Assembly (NCBI RefSeq): GCF_963678635.1
Contig: NC_087065.1
Span: forward strand, 14,452,019 to 14,516,018
Reading direction: 5' to 3'
Length of the DNA stretch: 64,000 bases
Source: Symsagittifera roscoffensis
Taxonomy: Eukaryota > Xenacoelomorpha > Acoela > Convolutidae
The notes under the pieces are model-generated. The model saw only the letters and a program-made list of their open reading frames with translations. It was not told where the DNA came from and did no database searches. Numbering within the stretch: the first letter of the stretch is position 1; each line of letters starts with the position of its first letter. Positions 1 to 11,484 of the stretch are shown one piece after another. Both the position numbers and the translations under genes were made by a program.

Positions 1-1625
1 ACAACCAAAAACAGTAAAAAAAGTATAAAATCGGTAGAAATCATCACCCCAGACGAGATGTGATCCGACCCTCCCATTTGTTGTTGTTAGATATTTTGTT
101 GTTACAGGCATTTATATCAGTCAAGATCGGTACGATCAATTTTGTGGCCCGTTTGCGGTGCTTGTGCTGTAGGGTTATTTCAGTATTTAAGCATGTTAAT
201 GCTAATTTGCGCTCAACACGGAAGGGTCTCGGGATTAGAGAAGAAGACTGATCCGGCAAGCAGTTCAAGGAGCGACAAGAGGGGGCTCAAGGGCAACAAC
301 AGTCGACTGTTGCAAATCGTTAAAAGTTTTGTATCCCTTTTGGTACAAAAAATAAAATATTAATCTGTGGGGGGCTCGACAGTGACTGCACTGTAGTGAC
401 CCTTCACCGAACTGCGAATTTCCTAGTTAAGCGCCTTAATTCGGAGATTGAACAAACCCAGAGGGGTATAGTATTAACATTATTTTTATTAGGAGAGCCT
501 ATAAAATACTCTTATACCATTTTTCAGTAAAAAACACACTAAGCAGACCGGTTTTTAAGGTCAAAATAGCGATATTTTGATCCCCCCACAAATCGCGATT
601 TTTGAGATATCCATATTTTTTGAAACGAAAAAAAAAACCGCTAAATCAGTGGGTTGCAACGTAACTGTAATAGTATAATAGGTAGAATCGGGAATCGGTT
701 AAGTTTAGTTCAGAAGTGGTTGGAACTAATTGGGTACCGAAAACCGAATTTTCTTGATTTTTGAAGAAACCAAACGCTACGAAATAAGAAAATGTTTTGA
801 AATTTTTGAGTTAGGACAGTAAAAATTGTTGTTGGGACAACGTTCACTAGTGATTCGACAGGTTTTAAAACCCGTTTGCCGATAACCTTCCGGTTGACAG
901 TGAAAACAAAATTAACCTGTTTGATTTAGTGGATTCATCAATCCAGAGGGGTCCAAGTAGCATTGTTTTTGGCAATTTTTTTCAGCTGGAACGTTTTAGA
1001 TCGGTTTTTTGCATTGAACTAGAAAAGTATAGGCCTTTTGAGCTCGGTTCAATATTTTTTAGGCCGAATTGCGAAAAAAGTTAGGCGGAACCTATAAGAG
1101 AGAAATTTTTTTGATTTTAGAAAGAAGACGTTTTTGTTAAAAACTTTAGAACTACTGGACAAATCCAGTTGATCTTGGTACCATTAGATCAGACGTTAGC
1201 TGAGCTGACTCATAAAACTATCAATTGTTTAAGAAAACAAGCCTAAAAATTTTTTAAGATTATTTTTAGCAAATTCACTAATTGGGGAAGGTAGACCCTT
1301 CACGTTTTATAAAAAAAAATTTGGAAAGCCCTGACATCCCTACCAAAGGGTAGCAACGGTTGAATAAGGAAATTTTACGCTGTTCTAGAAAAAAAGGAGG
1401 GCTAAAGAAACCAGAAGACCATAGTCGAGTCGAAACTAGGCTAGAGATAAGACCGTTCACAGTTAAGGTGAGATGTCAAATAAGAAGCTTAGCTTCAATC
1501 CGGAAGGGCCTAGGAAAAGAAAATACACCCTTCCTAGTTTGTACAAACATCATAATAGCATCGGAAAACGTATCCGGAAAGGTATCGGGTGAAAATTTTG
1601 GAAGTCTCTGAAAAGCTATTTTTAC
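1..1625. other. AT-rich non-coding leader-like region
   Basis: I recognise no gene here; the reading frames are short and do not resemble known proteins. Near 323-352 a short inverted repeat (TTTTGTA / TACAAAA) surrounds a T-rich loop and is followed by AATAAA. At 368-380 there is a G-rich TGGGGGGCTCGAC string that resembles the start of a retroelement primer-binding site complementary to a tRNA 3' end. Diverged versions of the CCAGAGGGGT core seen in the nearby minisatellite occur singly near 460, 945 and 1497. The stretch is probably the 5' leader, or flanking sequence, of the gypsy-type element that follows, but I could not find a matching second LTR. Confidence 0.35.
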
Positions 1626-1630
1626 AAAAC

Positions 1631-1880
1631 CGGAGGGGTACTATTTTTGCCAATCCGGAGGGGTACTATTTTTGCCAATCCGGAGGGGTCTTGTTTTTGC
1701 AAATCCGGAGGGGTCTTGTTTTTGCCAATCTGCAGGGGTACTATTTTTGCCAATCCAGAGGGGTCCCAATGTTGCCAATCCGGAAGGGACCAAATTTTGC
1801 CAATCCGGAGGGGTCCCAATTTTGCCAATCCGGAGGAGTCCTGTTTTTGCCAATCCGGAGGGGTACTATTTTTGTTAAGA
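1631..1880. repeat. 25-bp minisatellite, ten tandem copies
   Basis: Ten head-to-tail units of exactly 25 bp begin at 1631, 1656, 1681 and so on. Each has a constant half (CGGAGGGGT and TTTTTGCCAATC) and a variable centre that alternates among TACTATT, TCTTGTT, TCCCAAT and ACCAAAT. Units 1-2 and 3-4 form like pairs, and the last unit decays after TTTTTG. Because 25 is not a multiple of three, all frames read as long Pro/Gly-rich pseudo-ORFs, which are not genes. The array lies upstream of the gypsy gag region. Confidence 0.9.
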
Positions 1881-2582
1881 CTTAAGTGGTCAGAAGAAAA
1901 GGTAATAGGTTATTAAGAGACAGGCTAGGAACCAGTGATTTCACTGGTAACTTGCCTTTTATAAAAGACCAGACCAAAACAAGACAGGTCTAAACACGGA
2001 TATTCGCGACACTAAGTCTAAGTTGGAAAAGATTTTGTAACTAATTTGTGTGGATTGAAATCCAAATCGTTTTTGGTAGAGTGATTGCCCTGAGGATTTT
2101 ATTAGGTCTAGCTCGGGCAATCCGAAGGCTAATAGGTAACACAGGAGATTCGGTGGGTGCAATAGACGCCCACATGAGGAAAGTTACTGCCTTCACGTTT
2201 TGTCTGTTTGGTGCAGCACCTAACAGGGAAAGCTTTTTCTTTAAAAACAAGTTCGCTTATCACATTGCGATTGACTAAAATACAAAACACATACGTTTTT
2301 CATTGAAAATATTCTTATTTTTCTTCAATTTTGGTTTTAATTAAATAATATTTGTGCTTGATTGGGTAGTGAGAACACTATCTTTTAAATATATTGATAT
2401 CATCAGACTGTGCTAGTTTCATATCTTTTAGTTTATAATCGATTATTGTGAATAAATTGTGTACACGCTGTACTGTGAAATCATGGAATTTATTGTGTTG
2501 TGTTATTATTATCAGTAATCAAACTAAAAGGACACTAGCAATCGAATTGAGTGTATAGGCAGTAAGAAGTGATAAATTGAAA
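1881..2582. other. Untranslated stretch before gag
   Basis: AT-rich sequence between the minisatellite and the first gag-side ORF. No protein or RNA gene is recognised. It is probably the end of the retroelement leader. Confidence 0.35.
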
Positions 2583-3107
2583 ATGAGTCTAGACAAGTCA
2601 AGGATACCTAAGCTAGGTGATAGCTCCAGCAAGTTCATACCTGAGAAACAGAGAAAAGCAATGAACGACCCTTTTGTGGAAAGGATCATACGAGCCCGGA
2701 CCGACAAAGGGAAGAAAGTTTCAGGTATAATGGTTGAAACCAGGATTCAAAAGTCATCAAAAGGACAAAAGGCAAGATTAAAGGTAGAGTCCCATTCGGA
2801 CCCAGCCATGGATGAGAACCAGGAGGGACATGGTCCGGAAAGGAGAGGAAACAAAAGATTGGCGAGTGAATCTACTCCGGTAGAACAAGGCCATGATTTT
2901 GTCACTTCCACCGGGACCCTAGACCGAGAAGAAATGTCGGAACTGTCCGACGTCTCTACTGAAAATGTGGCGAATACAAGATCACCCACAGACAACACCA
3001 TGATGGTTGGCATGACGGAAAAACCGGCAACGTCCTCATCGTTTTCAGAAATAGTGAAGAACACTTTAAGACTTCTTTCCATTTCTTATGGGAACGGGTA
3101 CAGGTGA
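2583..3107 (+). pseudogene. Gypsy copy A, N-terminal gag-side ORF
   Basis: A 174-codon frame starting at the ATG at 2583, rich in Lys, Glu and Ser and without a recognisable fold. It runs out of frame near 3100, where the next ORF overlaps in another frame with similar low-complexity, charged composition. One continuous gag N-terminal region was therefore probably split by a frameshift. It could also be a separate upstream ORF of the element. Confidence 0.5.
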
Positions 3108-3558
3108 TGAAGCAGAAGAGGACGATGACGGGCAAGATGACTTTGGATCTCAAGTCAGCCTCAATAGCTCGACTCAGGAGAATGACGCATACACCGATAG
3201 AGAGACTGGTACCATGGACCAATTTGGTGTGGTGAGGACAATAAGCAAGACCACAATTGGATCAAGCCAGTCAAGAGACTTTGTGAATATGACGAACTCG
3301 GAAATGCGAAATGGGGAGAGTAGGAACACAGGGCTAAGCAACGCACCGGCGGATCCAGAGGTGGATAGTGAAAAGACATCGAAGCAGAGAATCAAAGCCC
3401 GAATCTCGACCAGCACCAAGCTACCTGGGATCGACAGGGTGACAACGCCACTTGTGACGCCATTAGTGGAAAACGGAGCATCATTTGAAGAAGCCTTGAC
3501 CAACATAGTGGGCAGTATAGGAGAACAGAATGAACAGATGTCCATAAGAATGAGTTAA
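3088..3558 (+). pseudogene. Gypsy copy A, gag-side ORF continued
   Basis: An acidic frame beginning with an Asp/Glu run near 3110-3135, overlapping the previous ORF by 20 bases in a different frame and closed by a stop at 3556. Beyond it, 3560-3830 still reads as charged, coiled-coil-like protein but is broken by several stops. No catalytic motif is present. Probably the matrix or coiled-coil part of a decayed Gag. Confidence 0.5.
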
Positions 3559-3826
3559 CTGGAAAGGGCAGTCCACGTCGAGAGAGAAAGTCTGCGGGAA
3601 GAAATAAAACCGCAATAGGCAAGAAGTTGGTAGAAGCGAAAAACGTTTGATGGAGAGAACGGATGAACACTCAGCGAAGAACCTGTCGCGATTGACTAGG
3701 GAGGCTGAGCAAAGAAAGTTACGATTGAAAGACGACATGGAGAAGTTGAGAACTCAACAAGAGCAGACTCTTGGCTCTCTTGACACGAAGATAGATGCGA
3801 GGATGGAGAGGTGAACTCAGGCTATC

Positions 3827-4060
3827 ATGGATAGGTTGGACGGACTACTAGGCAGCAGGAATGGATCAAAAAATGGGGAATCGAAATCGGGAGAACCCAG
3901 TAGGGAGCCGAGGGTGGACTTCAATGAACAACAGAACAGGAGAAGGACATATGGATCCACTAGAGGAAGGGGCAGTTCATCAGGCTATACCACAGGGGAC
4001 AATAAACCACGGGGCCCAAATCAGAGGAAGTTCAACTGGCAACAGACAGACCTCAAATGA
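3827..4060 (+). pseudogene. Gypsy copy A, Arg/Gly-rich gag segment
   Basis: A short frame with an RGRGSSSG-type basic stretch and many Arg, Asn and Gly residues, as in nucleic-acid-binding parts of Gag. It ends at a stop at 4058. A second frame (to 4172) continues the Asn/His/Arg-rich composition, which indicates another frameshift. Confidence 0.45.
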
Positions 4061-4181
4061 ACGACCGACGCAAGATACACATGCGATTGGGAGATGTGAT
4101 TCCAGGAATAGGAGTCATGCGAGCCATGGAAGAAACAATCACAACAATTTGGAAAGGAGGGAAAATCCGTAGCCCTTATCA

Positions 4182-5471
4182 GTGGGAGAAGATACTCAGG
4201 CGGGGCATTTAAGAGACGCTGCATCAATGGCCACAGCCTTTGAACCTCTGAACAGGTCTTTGAAAACATTTCTTACGAGGTTATCTAGAACCAATGAACG
4301 TAGTGAAAAGTCCAGAAAGGTTTTTACGAAACCAAGATGCTACAAAGACGAATCTGATGGCTGTATTGATACCTGGATAGTGGTAATGAAACTGCATTTT
4401 GAAGAAGAGGACTTTTGAGAAAGACAAAAATGCAGTGCGCTTACCAGCAACTTGGAAGACACTGCCCTAAACTGTGTGATGGCCAAAAAGCAATACCAGC
4501 GGGACACTGCTGAGAAAATCTTTGAAATCTTGTTAAATTGTTTTGGCTCAGGGGTGCAAGGACACCAGGCAATGATGCGCTTCGAAAAATGGAGGCAAGG
4601 TAAAGATGAGACGATAGACAAGTTTCTAGACGATTTGGAGACGCTGAGAAGGCGTAGCCAACCAGATGAGTCGAACAGAAGGATGAACCTGGCAATAGCC
4701 TCAAAATTCATCGATGGTGGGAAGAATGATGAACTTCGAACAAGGTTGGCGACACATTACACACCACTCTTAACCAATGCGCCAACATCAGAGGAGTTGA
4801 GACTCAAGTCAAATGAATACCTTTTGCTGAAGCCTTCATCGAGATCGGGATATTACAAAAACATTTATGGCAATTTTAACAATGGACCAAGAAACCAAGG
4901 AAACAACTGGTGCAAACCAAGGAACAATTTGGACAAGAGACGCTCTTGTGCAAATTGCAGTTCGAAGGGCCATCATGTGTCAGCATGCCAAACTTACAAA
5001 CAGGGCATGGAAGCAATAAGCTTTAGCCTCGAGGATGAAGATGCGTCAGAGGTTGATCATGAGGATTTCATGAGAGGAGTAATTGCAAAATTCGGCCCGA
5101 GGTGTTTCTTTTGTAACTTGGAAGGTCATTTTAAATCGGATTGTCCACAATTCTGGGATGCTGTAGCAGAATTCAAGCACCCAAGGCATGAGGGAGCTTC
5201 ATCTGGTGTGAAAGCCAGCAAGGCTCGCCTGTTGAGTCAAGCGGAGGCACGCAGAAAAGAGAAACCACAAGCGCTGGCAACGAAGAAGATGCAGGCGGTA
5301 ACGGAAGAGATACGTGAACCGGAACCGGTGATTGCAGTGGATGACTTCAAGATCGACTATAGGGCAGCCGCGAGGGATGCTCTAAAAAGAGTCCAGCAGA
5401 AATTGGCAACGAAGGATATCGAACAAAAAGTGAAGCTCGAATTGGAAAATGAAAAAATTCAGAAAAACTGA
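4182..5471 (+). pseudogene. Gypsy copy A, Gag capsid and nucleocapsid
   Basis: One reading frame is broken by a single in-frame TGA at 4416-4418; the open part runs from 4419 to 5471. The capsid portion (about 4350-4850) has the spaced W, F and L pattern of the retrotransposon Gag family, including an E-x-x-x-x-F-L-D-D-L-E-x-L segment. Two zinc knuckles of the form Cx2Cx4Hx4C follow at 4947-4988 and 5103-5144. The rest is Lys/Glu-rich and helical. The same region is found reversed in copy B near 18900-19080 and 21490-21630. Confidence 0.85.
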
Positions 5472-5579
5472 ATGCCTTCGAGACATCAGAAGTCGATGAA
5501 ATGAAAGCACCAAGCAGTTTGAGCATGAAACTAGATACAGGTAATCAGAAATCTGAGTGAACCATCAGAATTCACTTTG

Positions 5580-5990
5580 ATGCATTTGGATACATATGCA
5601 GATTATCTGAGACAGGTGAAGCCACGCACTCAGTCGAGAGCTGTGCGAGCGCTACTAACAACGGGTGGCCCTCGAATAAAGAAACTTCACGGGCGCTACG
5701 TGGAAGTCTATGGACCATATCAAGTGATGCTGAACGTGGACGGGATCAGTATCTACACTAGAACCTACGTGACGACAGACAGTGACCAAATAGGTCAAAT
5801 CTATTTGGGTGAAAAAGAACTTAAAGTCCGTTGGATAGGTCATGACGCCATGATGGAGCAAGACGCGGTTCACATTGGATACGAAGCAGATGTGACTGTT
5901 CATCTGCTCGACACCAACGGGAAGAAAATCGGAGTCAGAGGGCTTCTGGACACAGGAGCGGTAGTGAGCGTGATGCCGATAAAAACATGA
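5580..5990 (+). pseudogene. Gypsy copy A, aspartic protease region
   Basis: The frame ends in a retropepsin-like segment with LLDTGA, whose catalytic Asp codon is at 5949-5951, followed by VVSVMP. The frame stops at 5988, inside the protease domain. The flap and C-terminal half must lie in other frames (5987-6211 and 6102 onward), so the protease is broken. Copy B has the matching sequence, interrupted by a solo LTR, at about 17500-18720 on the - strand. Confidence 0.75.
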
Positions 5991-6101
5991 GAATGAATGG
6001 GCTTCACGAGGTAAGAGCTAGTTCCGACGAATCTCCGACTAACGGCAGCCAATCGAGAAGCGATTTACGTAGCCAGAAGAACACCAATAAAGGTCCTCCA
6101 C

Positions 6102-7001
6102 ATGGGAAGACGGGATCTTTGGATGAGCTTCCTGGTGGTAGAGAATTTGAACGACTCCGATCAGTTCATGTTGCGCAGAGATTTTGTCAGGAATTTCGAC
6201 GTGATGATTGACTTGAACAACGGTCTAATAAGGATCAGAAACCCGGACCGGAAGGATGTTAAGAAACGAATTAATAGAATAATAACAGATGAAAACAAGG
6301 TACCAATCTTTTTAGATAGAAAGGTAAAACTACAGCCGGGACAAGCTGTAGTAGCAAATTTTAGAATGAGGAATTTAAACTTGTTTAGTGATAGTAAACA
6401 AGTTTGTTTGGTACCGAACCCAAATTGTCAAAGTTCAGTGATTTTAGGCAGGAGCTTCTCGGTAACTCGAAACGGACTGTGTGTCAGTGTGTTATTGAAC
6501 AAACTGGACACCACGATTTCAATCCAGCGTGGAAAGAAACTTGGTTACGCTTTGCCAATGAGGACGGACTATGAAGAAACACAAAACTTGAAGAGAAATA
6601 GTGTTAAGGACTGCCCTTATCATGCCAAAAATGATTTAATTTCAAAAAGAATTAATGAATTTAAATCTATTCATAAATTTTTTTCAATGGAATCCGAAAC
6701 GGACGACGGCTTGTTGAGCTGCTCGAATTTTCCGGAACGCCCATCGTCATATGAACTAGAATCTGACAAACGGGTTTTGCCACAAATAGAACACTTGAAA
6801 GGGAAAATAGGCGACGGAGATTTTGAATCAATGCGGGCGGTTTTAAATTGGGACGCGGATGTATTTTCATTACATAAGGCGGATATCGGTTGTTTGAACT
6901 TCGTCGAACACGAAATCGAACTAGAGGAAGGCGCCGTTCCCCATAGGGAAGGCGCAAGACGAATGGCACCACAAAATTGGAAGCGTGCCGAGCGGAGATA
7001 G
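6102..7001 (+). pseudogene. Gypsy copy A, protease C-terminus to RT linker
   Basis: A 299-codon frame linking protease to RT. Its beginning (about 6165-6250) reads like the C-terminal strand of a retropepsin (RDFVRNFDVMIDL). The middle is a linker found again in copy B at 16798-17004 (-). The end (about 6900-6990) has the charged stretch that usually precedes gypsy RT. It overlaps the RT ORF by 17 bases in another frame. Confidence 0.65.
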
Positions 7002-7644
7002 AAATGTTGCTCGAATACGACATGATAGAACCCACGAAATCGCCGTGGTAGTCATGGCAAAAAAGAAAGGGGGTAAGCTTAGGTTCTGTTGCGATTTTCG
7101 TTATTTGAACGCGATGACAATAAAAGACGCGTACCCGATACCGCGAATAGACGAAAGCCTCTCAAAACTTGGTGATGCCAAGTTATCCACCACATTGGAC
7201 TTGGGTTCTGCATTCTGGCAGGTCCCTCTGCGGAAGAAGGATAGAGAAAAGAACAGGATGCCCTTTGGCTGGTGCAATGCGAAGGCCACTTTTCAAAGAC
7301 TGATGGCTCAGGCTTTGACCAGAGTGACGAAGAAGTACGGGAACCTGGTGATGTGTTATGTGAATGACGTGGTCATAGCAACACCCACCCTGGAAGACCA
7401 CATTCATCGGCTAGAGGAGGTCTTTGGCTGCATGAAAAGAGCAAGCTTGAAATGTAAACCATCGAAATGTGAGATACTCAGAGATTCAATAAAGTATCTA
7501 GGAAGAATGGTGGACAGGCATGGCGTGAGGCCGGACTCGGAAGCAGTAGAGGCTGTGTCACAAGCAATGGAACGAAGAATCACAAGCTGCCTTCGAGAAC
7601 ATAAAGCGGGAACTGTGCGACGCGCCAATGCTAGGCATGGCTAG
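6985..7644 (+). pseudogene. Gypsy copy A, reverse transcriptase with altered active site
   Basis: It has clear gypsy RT blocks: FCCDFRYLNAMT, YPIPRID, TTLDLGSAFWQVPL, MPFGWCNA and KCEILRDSIKYLG. The catalytic YxDD box at 7357-7368 reads Y-V-N-D, so the first Asp is Asn. Between the DLGSAFWQV block and MPFGW, the segment around the usual TAF residues is shorter than in copy B, indicating an internal deletion near 7245-7258. Both changes imply an inactive enzyme. The frame ends at 7642, before RNase H. Confidence 0.85.
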
Positions 7645-7658
7645 AGAGAAGGGCATAC

Positions 7659-8120
7659 ATGTATGTTCTTGACACAGACGCATCAGTAGTAGCCATCTCA
7701 GGAATACTGCATCAGGAGCAGGAATGGAGTGGAAGAACAGTTCTCCATCCCATTGCATATGGCAGTAAGGTGTTAAGTGACACTGAGCTGAAATATGGTG
7801 CACCGAAAGCAGAAATGTTTGCAGTAGTCACATTCGTGTAAAAGTACCGCGCATACTTGGGGAGCGCTCCCTTTAAGTTACGCGTGGACAACAGAGCGTT
7901 ATCCTGGTTGAAGACATACTCGATGGATCAGAGCTATATTGGTAGATGGATAGTAAGATTAGATGGCTACCACATGATAATCGAGCACAGGATGCGTGAA
8001 AAACACCAGAATGCTGACAGCCTCAGCCAGAAGACCGAGTTTTATGAAAGATTGGAACAGAAGCAAGCCAATCGGGCAGAAATCAAGGAAGGGTTCTCGT
8101 TTCTGGACAAAGAAACTTAG
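7659..8120 (+). pseudogene. Gypsy copy A, RNase H domain
   Basis: Two ORFs in the same frame (7659-7841 and 7857-8120) are separated by a TAA at 7839-7841. The first carries the TDAS start and an HPIAYGSKVL-type strand. The second has LRVDNRALSWL and a C-terminal H-N-A-D-S-L, typical of RNase H in gypsy elements. Copy B holds the equivalent at 15186-15461 (-), where the position of this stop is open. Confidence 0.8.
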
Positions 8121-8132
8121 GAAGCGCTTCCC

Positions 8133-8432
8133 TTGACGAGATGGTTGGACAAATCTGGACATCCAATTCCAGAACATCCAGAGCTACCAGTAGAGAAAGC
8201 AGCCGAGATAAAGATTCCATCCAAGAAGGACCCGGTGCCCTTGGATCTGTTGCTGCGCTCAAACCTGGTCCAGCAGGAACTCTCTCGCATGAACATAAAC
8301 AGCCTCTCATTATTGGATAAAACAGTGCAGGTCACACCGCAAAAGATGCGGATGCTGGGTGGATTGTTCGAGAGGGAAGTGACCAGAGATGATCCCGAGT
8401 GGGCAGCAGCTATGGCATCACTGAAAGTCTAA
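8133..8432 (+). pseudogene. Gypsy copy A, RNase H to integrase linker ORF
   Basis: A 99-codon frame just after RNase H, beginning MTRWLDKSGHPIPEHPEL. It is strongly similar to the - strand ORF at 14741-15100 of copy B, so it was a conserved coding part of this family. I recognise no domain. It probably belongs to the long pol linker. Confidence 0.6.
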
Positions 8433-8447
8433 GAGAAGGGGAAGATC

Positions 8448-9430
8448 ATGCCGTCAAGACGACAACACAAAGAAAATGAAAGGGATTGTAGGACTATAGT
8501 TCAGCAACTGGTGTCCTCGATACCCCAAAACGTCTTGACAAGTACATCATACATACGGAAAGAACCGGGGTATGATACACAAAATAGAAAAGTAGCCGTT
8601 GAAGACCAGGATAAGGAAAGTGAGAAGGTTGAACAGAACCCAAAGCAAGAAAATTTTTCCGGGGAGACGATAAGTGAGAAGAACTGGCGAGTTCAGGAAA
8701 AACACCCGGGACAAGAAAGTTTGTCCGGGGAGTCTGAAATAGATGAAAAAGTTCCTGGTGAGAAACAGGACCTGGAGAATGAATTTTTGTCCGGGTAGTT
8801 CACATGGATGAGAAGAACGCACAGAACTGATCCGGAGGAAGGAATGTGCTCTATCGCAGACTCTTCAATGGATGACAACTCCCGGAATTTAGGAATCGAC
8901 ACCTATTCAGACAGGAACTCGAGCTCAGAAACAGACATGTCAGAGCTAGCGATCCACACACTATTAGTGGAAACTCGAGCAATGGATCTAGATAGGGAGG
9001 TCTATCAAGACCCTGACAAGGATCGCTACCTCATACCAGGTGAAAGAGTCTTTGACAACGCAGCAGATGATCTGGAAACAATAGCAGTATCGAAACGTTC
9101 GATAAGCTTGTTACCGCAAAAAGAGGTAGTCAGGACGGTTCTTCAACCGTTCAAACAAGAAACACAACCATTGCGAAGATTTGGTGCGTTAAGATGGAAG
9201 ATGACACGCATCAGCCAGATGAAATGAATAGTCAGATGAGGGTCATGAAGACGTACTTGAAGGCGAGATACAGACTCTCGGACCTACTAAGAGCACAGAG
9301 AAATGACCGCATGACGAGCAACCTGAAAAGCTGGATCGAAAATGGAGCTCCAGACAAAGGCGATCTGGAGGAAGACAGTTATCGCATTCTGAGACATACT
9401 TTATGCAGAAAGAGGGAAGGTTATATCTGA
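8448..9430 (+). pseudogene. Gypsy copy A, charged linker upstream of integrase
   Basis: Three overlapping or abutting frames (8448-8798, 8808-9227, 9194-9430) encode acidic, low-complexity protein. At about 8655-8795 a short peptide containing (E/K)-x-L/F-S-G-E recurs three to four times, a small internal repeat. The last frame (MRVMKTYLKARYRLSDLL onward) leads into integrase. No copy B counterpart is visible because that copy is deleted here. Confidence 0.5.
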
Positions 9431-9452
9431 ACAAGGTCGGGATCGTGACAAA

Positions 9453-9973
9453 ATGCTGTACAAGTATAATGCGATAGTGCTGTCGCAACTCTATCAAACG
9501 GAACTTTTAATCAGGTCACATGATCAGATGGGCCATCAGGGAATCGAAAAAGTATACCAGAGGATTCTGAAACGCTTTGAGTGGCCTGGAATGAAAAAGG
9601 CATGCAAGAAATGGGTAACAGCATGTCTCTCATGCCAACAGGTCAAGGATCCAAGGAAATTGCGATTTCCCTTGCAGTCGATCGAGTCATCTGAATTTAA
9701 CGAGGTGGTACAGATTGATCACCAAAAGATATGCATAAAAGACAGTGGTTACAATCAAGTCTTGGTCATGATAGATCACTTCACGAAGTATGCAGAGGCC
9801 TGCCCTGCATAACTGCCTCAGCAGAAGAGACTTGCGATCACCTAATCAATACGTGGATATCGATACCTGCCATTTGGATATCGGAAAGAGCTCATGCGAC
9901 GTTCACAGGTGGCTCAAGCCCACTCCACGACATACCATCCCCAGACGAATGGCTTAGTGGAAAGGCAAAATAG
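9453..9973 (+). pseudogene. Gypsy copy A, integrase zinc domain and broken core
   Basis: The frame 9453-9812 has the HHCC zinc-binding domain (SHDQMGHQG, then ACLSCQ) and the start of the catalytic core with QIDHQKI, the first Asp of the D,D,E triad, followed by VMIDHFTKYAEA. It stops at 9810. The core continues in the frame of 9731-9973, which contains a degraded second-Asp region and no clean Glu, so the integrase is not functional. Confidence 0.8.
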
Positions 9974-10191
9974 AACGTTAGTGTCGATGCTGAGGGTATA
10001 TTGTTCCAGGTGCATGAGCGATTGGGACAGATAGCTTCCACAGGTGATGGGAGCTTACAACAGCACGCAACACTCCACCACCGGAGTTAGTCCACACATG
10101 ATGTTAACCGGACACGAGAAGTCTTTGCCCTTGCCTTTTTTACCCGGAGTATGAGGGGAAGAAAACATCACCACAAGCCTACGTAAGGGAT

Positions 10192-10795
10192 GTGATTAGA
10201 CGTCAACTAAACGACTTGTGTAGACGGAACACTCAGCAGGCACAGACAAGGCAGAGGAAAAGATTTGATAAAAACAGCTGGTGCAAAAACTTACTCGGTA
10301 GGAGACTACGCATGGGTATTTCTGTACGTTATACCACCGAAAAGAACGAGAAAGCTCCTAAAAAAGTAGAAGGGACCCTCCATGATTACGGAAGTGCATC
10401 AGGAGGGACGCTTTTATTGACTGAGAACTGGCCGAGCCGCTCACTACGAGAAAATTAAGCCACACAATCCATCGACAGAAGACTGGTGTTTACCCGCAGA
10501 TATTGAAGAGGGGGATTATCTGATGATGGACCCTGCTTGTGAGGTCAACGAGAAGGGCACCAGGGAAAAGAACGATGGAAATGAGATCGTAGAGGAAGGA
10601 TCAAGTTCACCACTGGACCTGGATCCCAACAAGGTGATTGAAGCAGATGAAGAAACCTTACCCTACGCAGAGGAGGACTGGCAAGACCCCGAACAAATGG
10701 AGGTTCCCAAGAATTTGGAGCCAGATCTTGCGTTTACGATACAGACTCCACAGAGTGACAAGACAAGACTCACGAAGAAAAATAATCCTTACTGA
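10192..10795 (+). pseudogene. Gypsy copy A, post-integrase region
   Basis: Two frames (10192-10458 and 10523-10795). The first has an Arg/Gln-rich helix (RRNTQQAQTRQRKRFD) like the segment after the integrase core in gypsy elements that leads to the C-terminal DNA-binding barrel. The second is acidic and of unknown role. Stops separate them. Confidence 0.5.
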
Positions 10796-10833
10796 GACGA
10801 CTTCGTAGTGGACAGGATAGATAAAAGAAGATA

Positions 10834-11484
10834 GTGGAAGAATTAGTGGGTCTAGAAGAAATAACTGTGTCACTGGACATTGACATAGTCGATGATCACG
10901 ACGAGGAGTGGGTCAATGACCAGTCCAAGCCCGAGGTAGAAATCGACGACGAGCAACAGCAGTCATATGAACAAGACTTGCCGAATCTGCGTGTCTTAGA
11001 ATGGCTGAACGAAATGACGTCGGACCCAAAGGAAACCAGTGTCACCATTCAAGATGTAGATCGTGGAAGCATGAAATACGTAAAAACCGAAAGGAATGAT
11101 CCCTCCTGGGCCGCCCAGGAAGGACGATTACTCATTCCGGCTTCCAACCTCGATTTGATATCCGGTATGCGATCGACGGGGAGGTCGATGGATATTTTTG
11201 TTCGGGAAGTGGGGCTAGGACTTACACACACTGAAAAATTATTAATAAAAAATTTAAGGATATCAAGAGAGACAGGTGATCTAGAAACAGAAACAGGTGA
11301 GGACCCGAAGAAACCAGGCATAGGGAGAGTAGTTGAGTCATATTTTAACTTACCAAATGAATACTCAAGTAGCATAACGTTGACAGATAGCGATTTTATA
11401 CTCACGAATAGAACATGTGCGATAGCGATCACAGCAGACATGAGTTTTAAGACAGCGTTAGCAACTGATTTTAAGAGAAAATAA
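10834..11484 (+). CDS. Gypsy copy A, 3' ORF of unknown function
   Basis: A 216-residue frame with no ATG at its upstream end (the first in-frame start-like codon is GTG). It is acidic at the N-terminus and contains W-A-A-Q-E-G-R-L-L-I-P and L-T-D-S-D-F-I-L-T-N-R segments. A reversed fragment of its 3' part occurs in copy B near 13830-13936, so it belongs to the element. It has no transmembrane segment or signal peptide, so nothing suggests an envelope protein. Function unknown. Confidence 0.45.
   Translation: MEELVGLEEITVSLDIDIVDDHDEEWVNDQSKPEVEIDDEQQQSYEQDLPNLRVLEWLNEMTSDPKETSVTIQDVDRGSMKYVKTERNDPSWAAQEGRLLIPASNLDLISGMRSTGRSMDIFVREVGLGLTHTEKLLIKNLRISRETGDLETETGEDPKKPGIGRVVESYFNLPNEYSSSITLTDSDFILTNRTCAIAITADMSFKTALATDFKRK

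Noticed and set aside
1631-1880. CRISPR-like array
   Set aside because: The units are contiguous 25-mers without spacers, in an animal genome.
1589-1916. Overlapping open frames across the minisatellite on both strands
   Set aside because: They arise because the 25-bp unit shifts frame each copy and lacks stops; the peptides are just the repeat read in three frames.
10834-11484. Envelope-like gene after integrase
   Set aside because: There is no signal peptide, transmembrane helix or cysteine pattern; the protein is acidic and soluble-looking.
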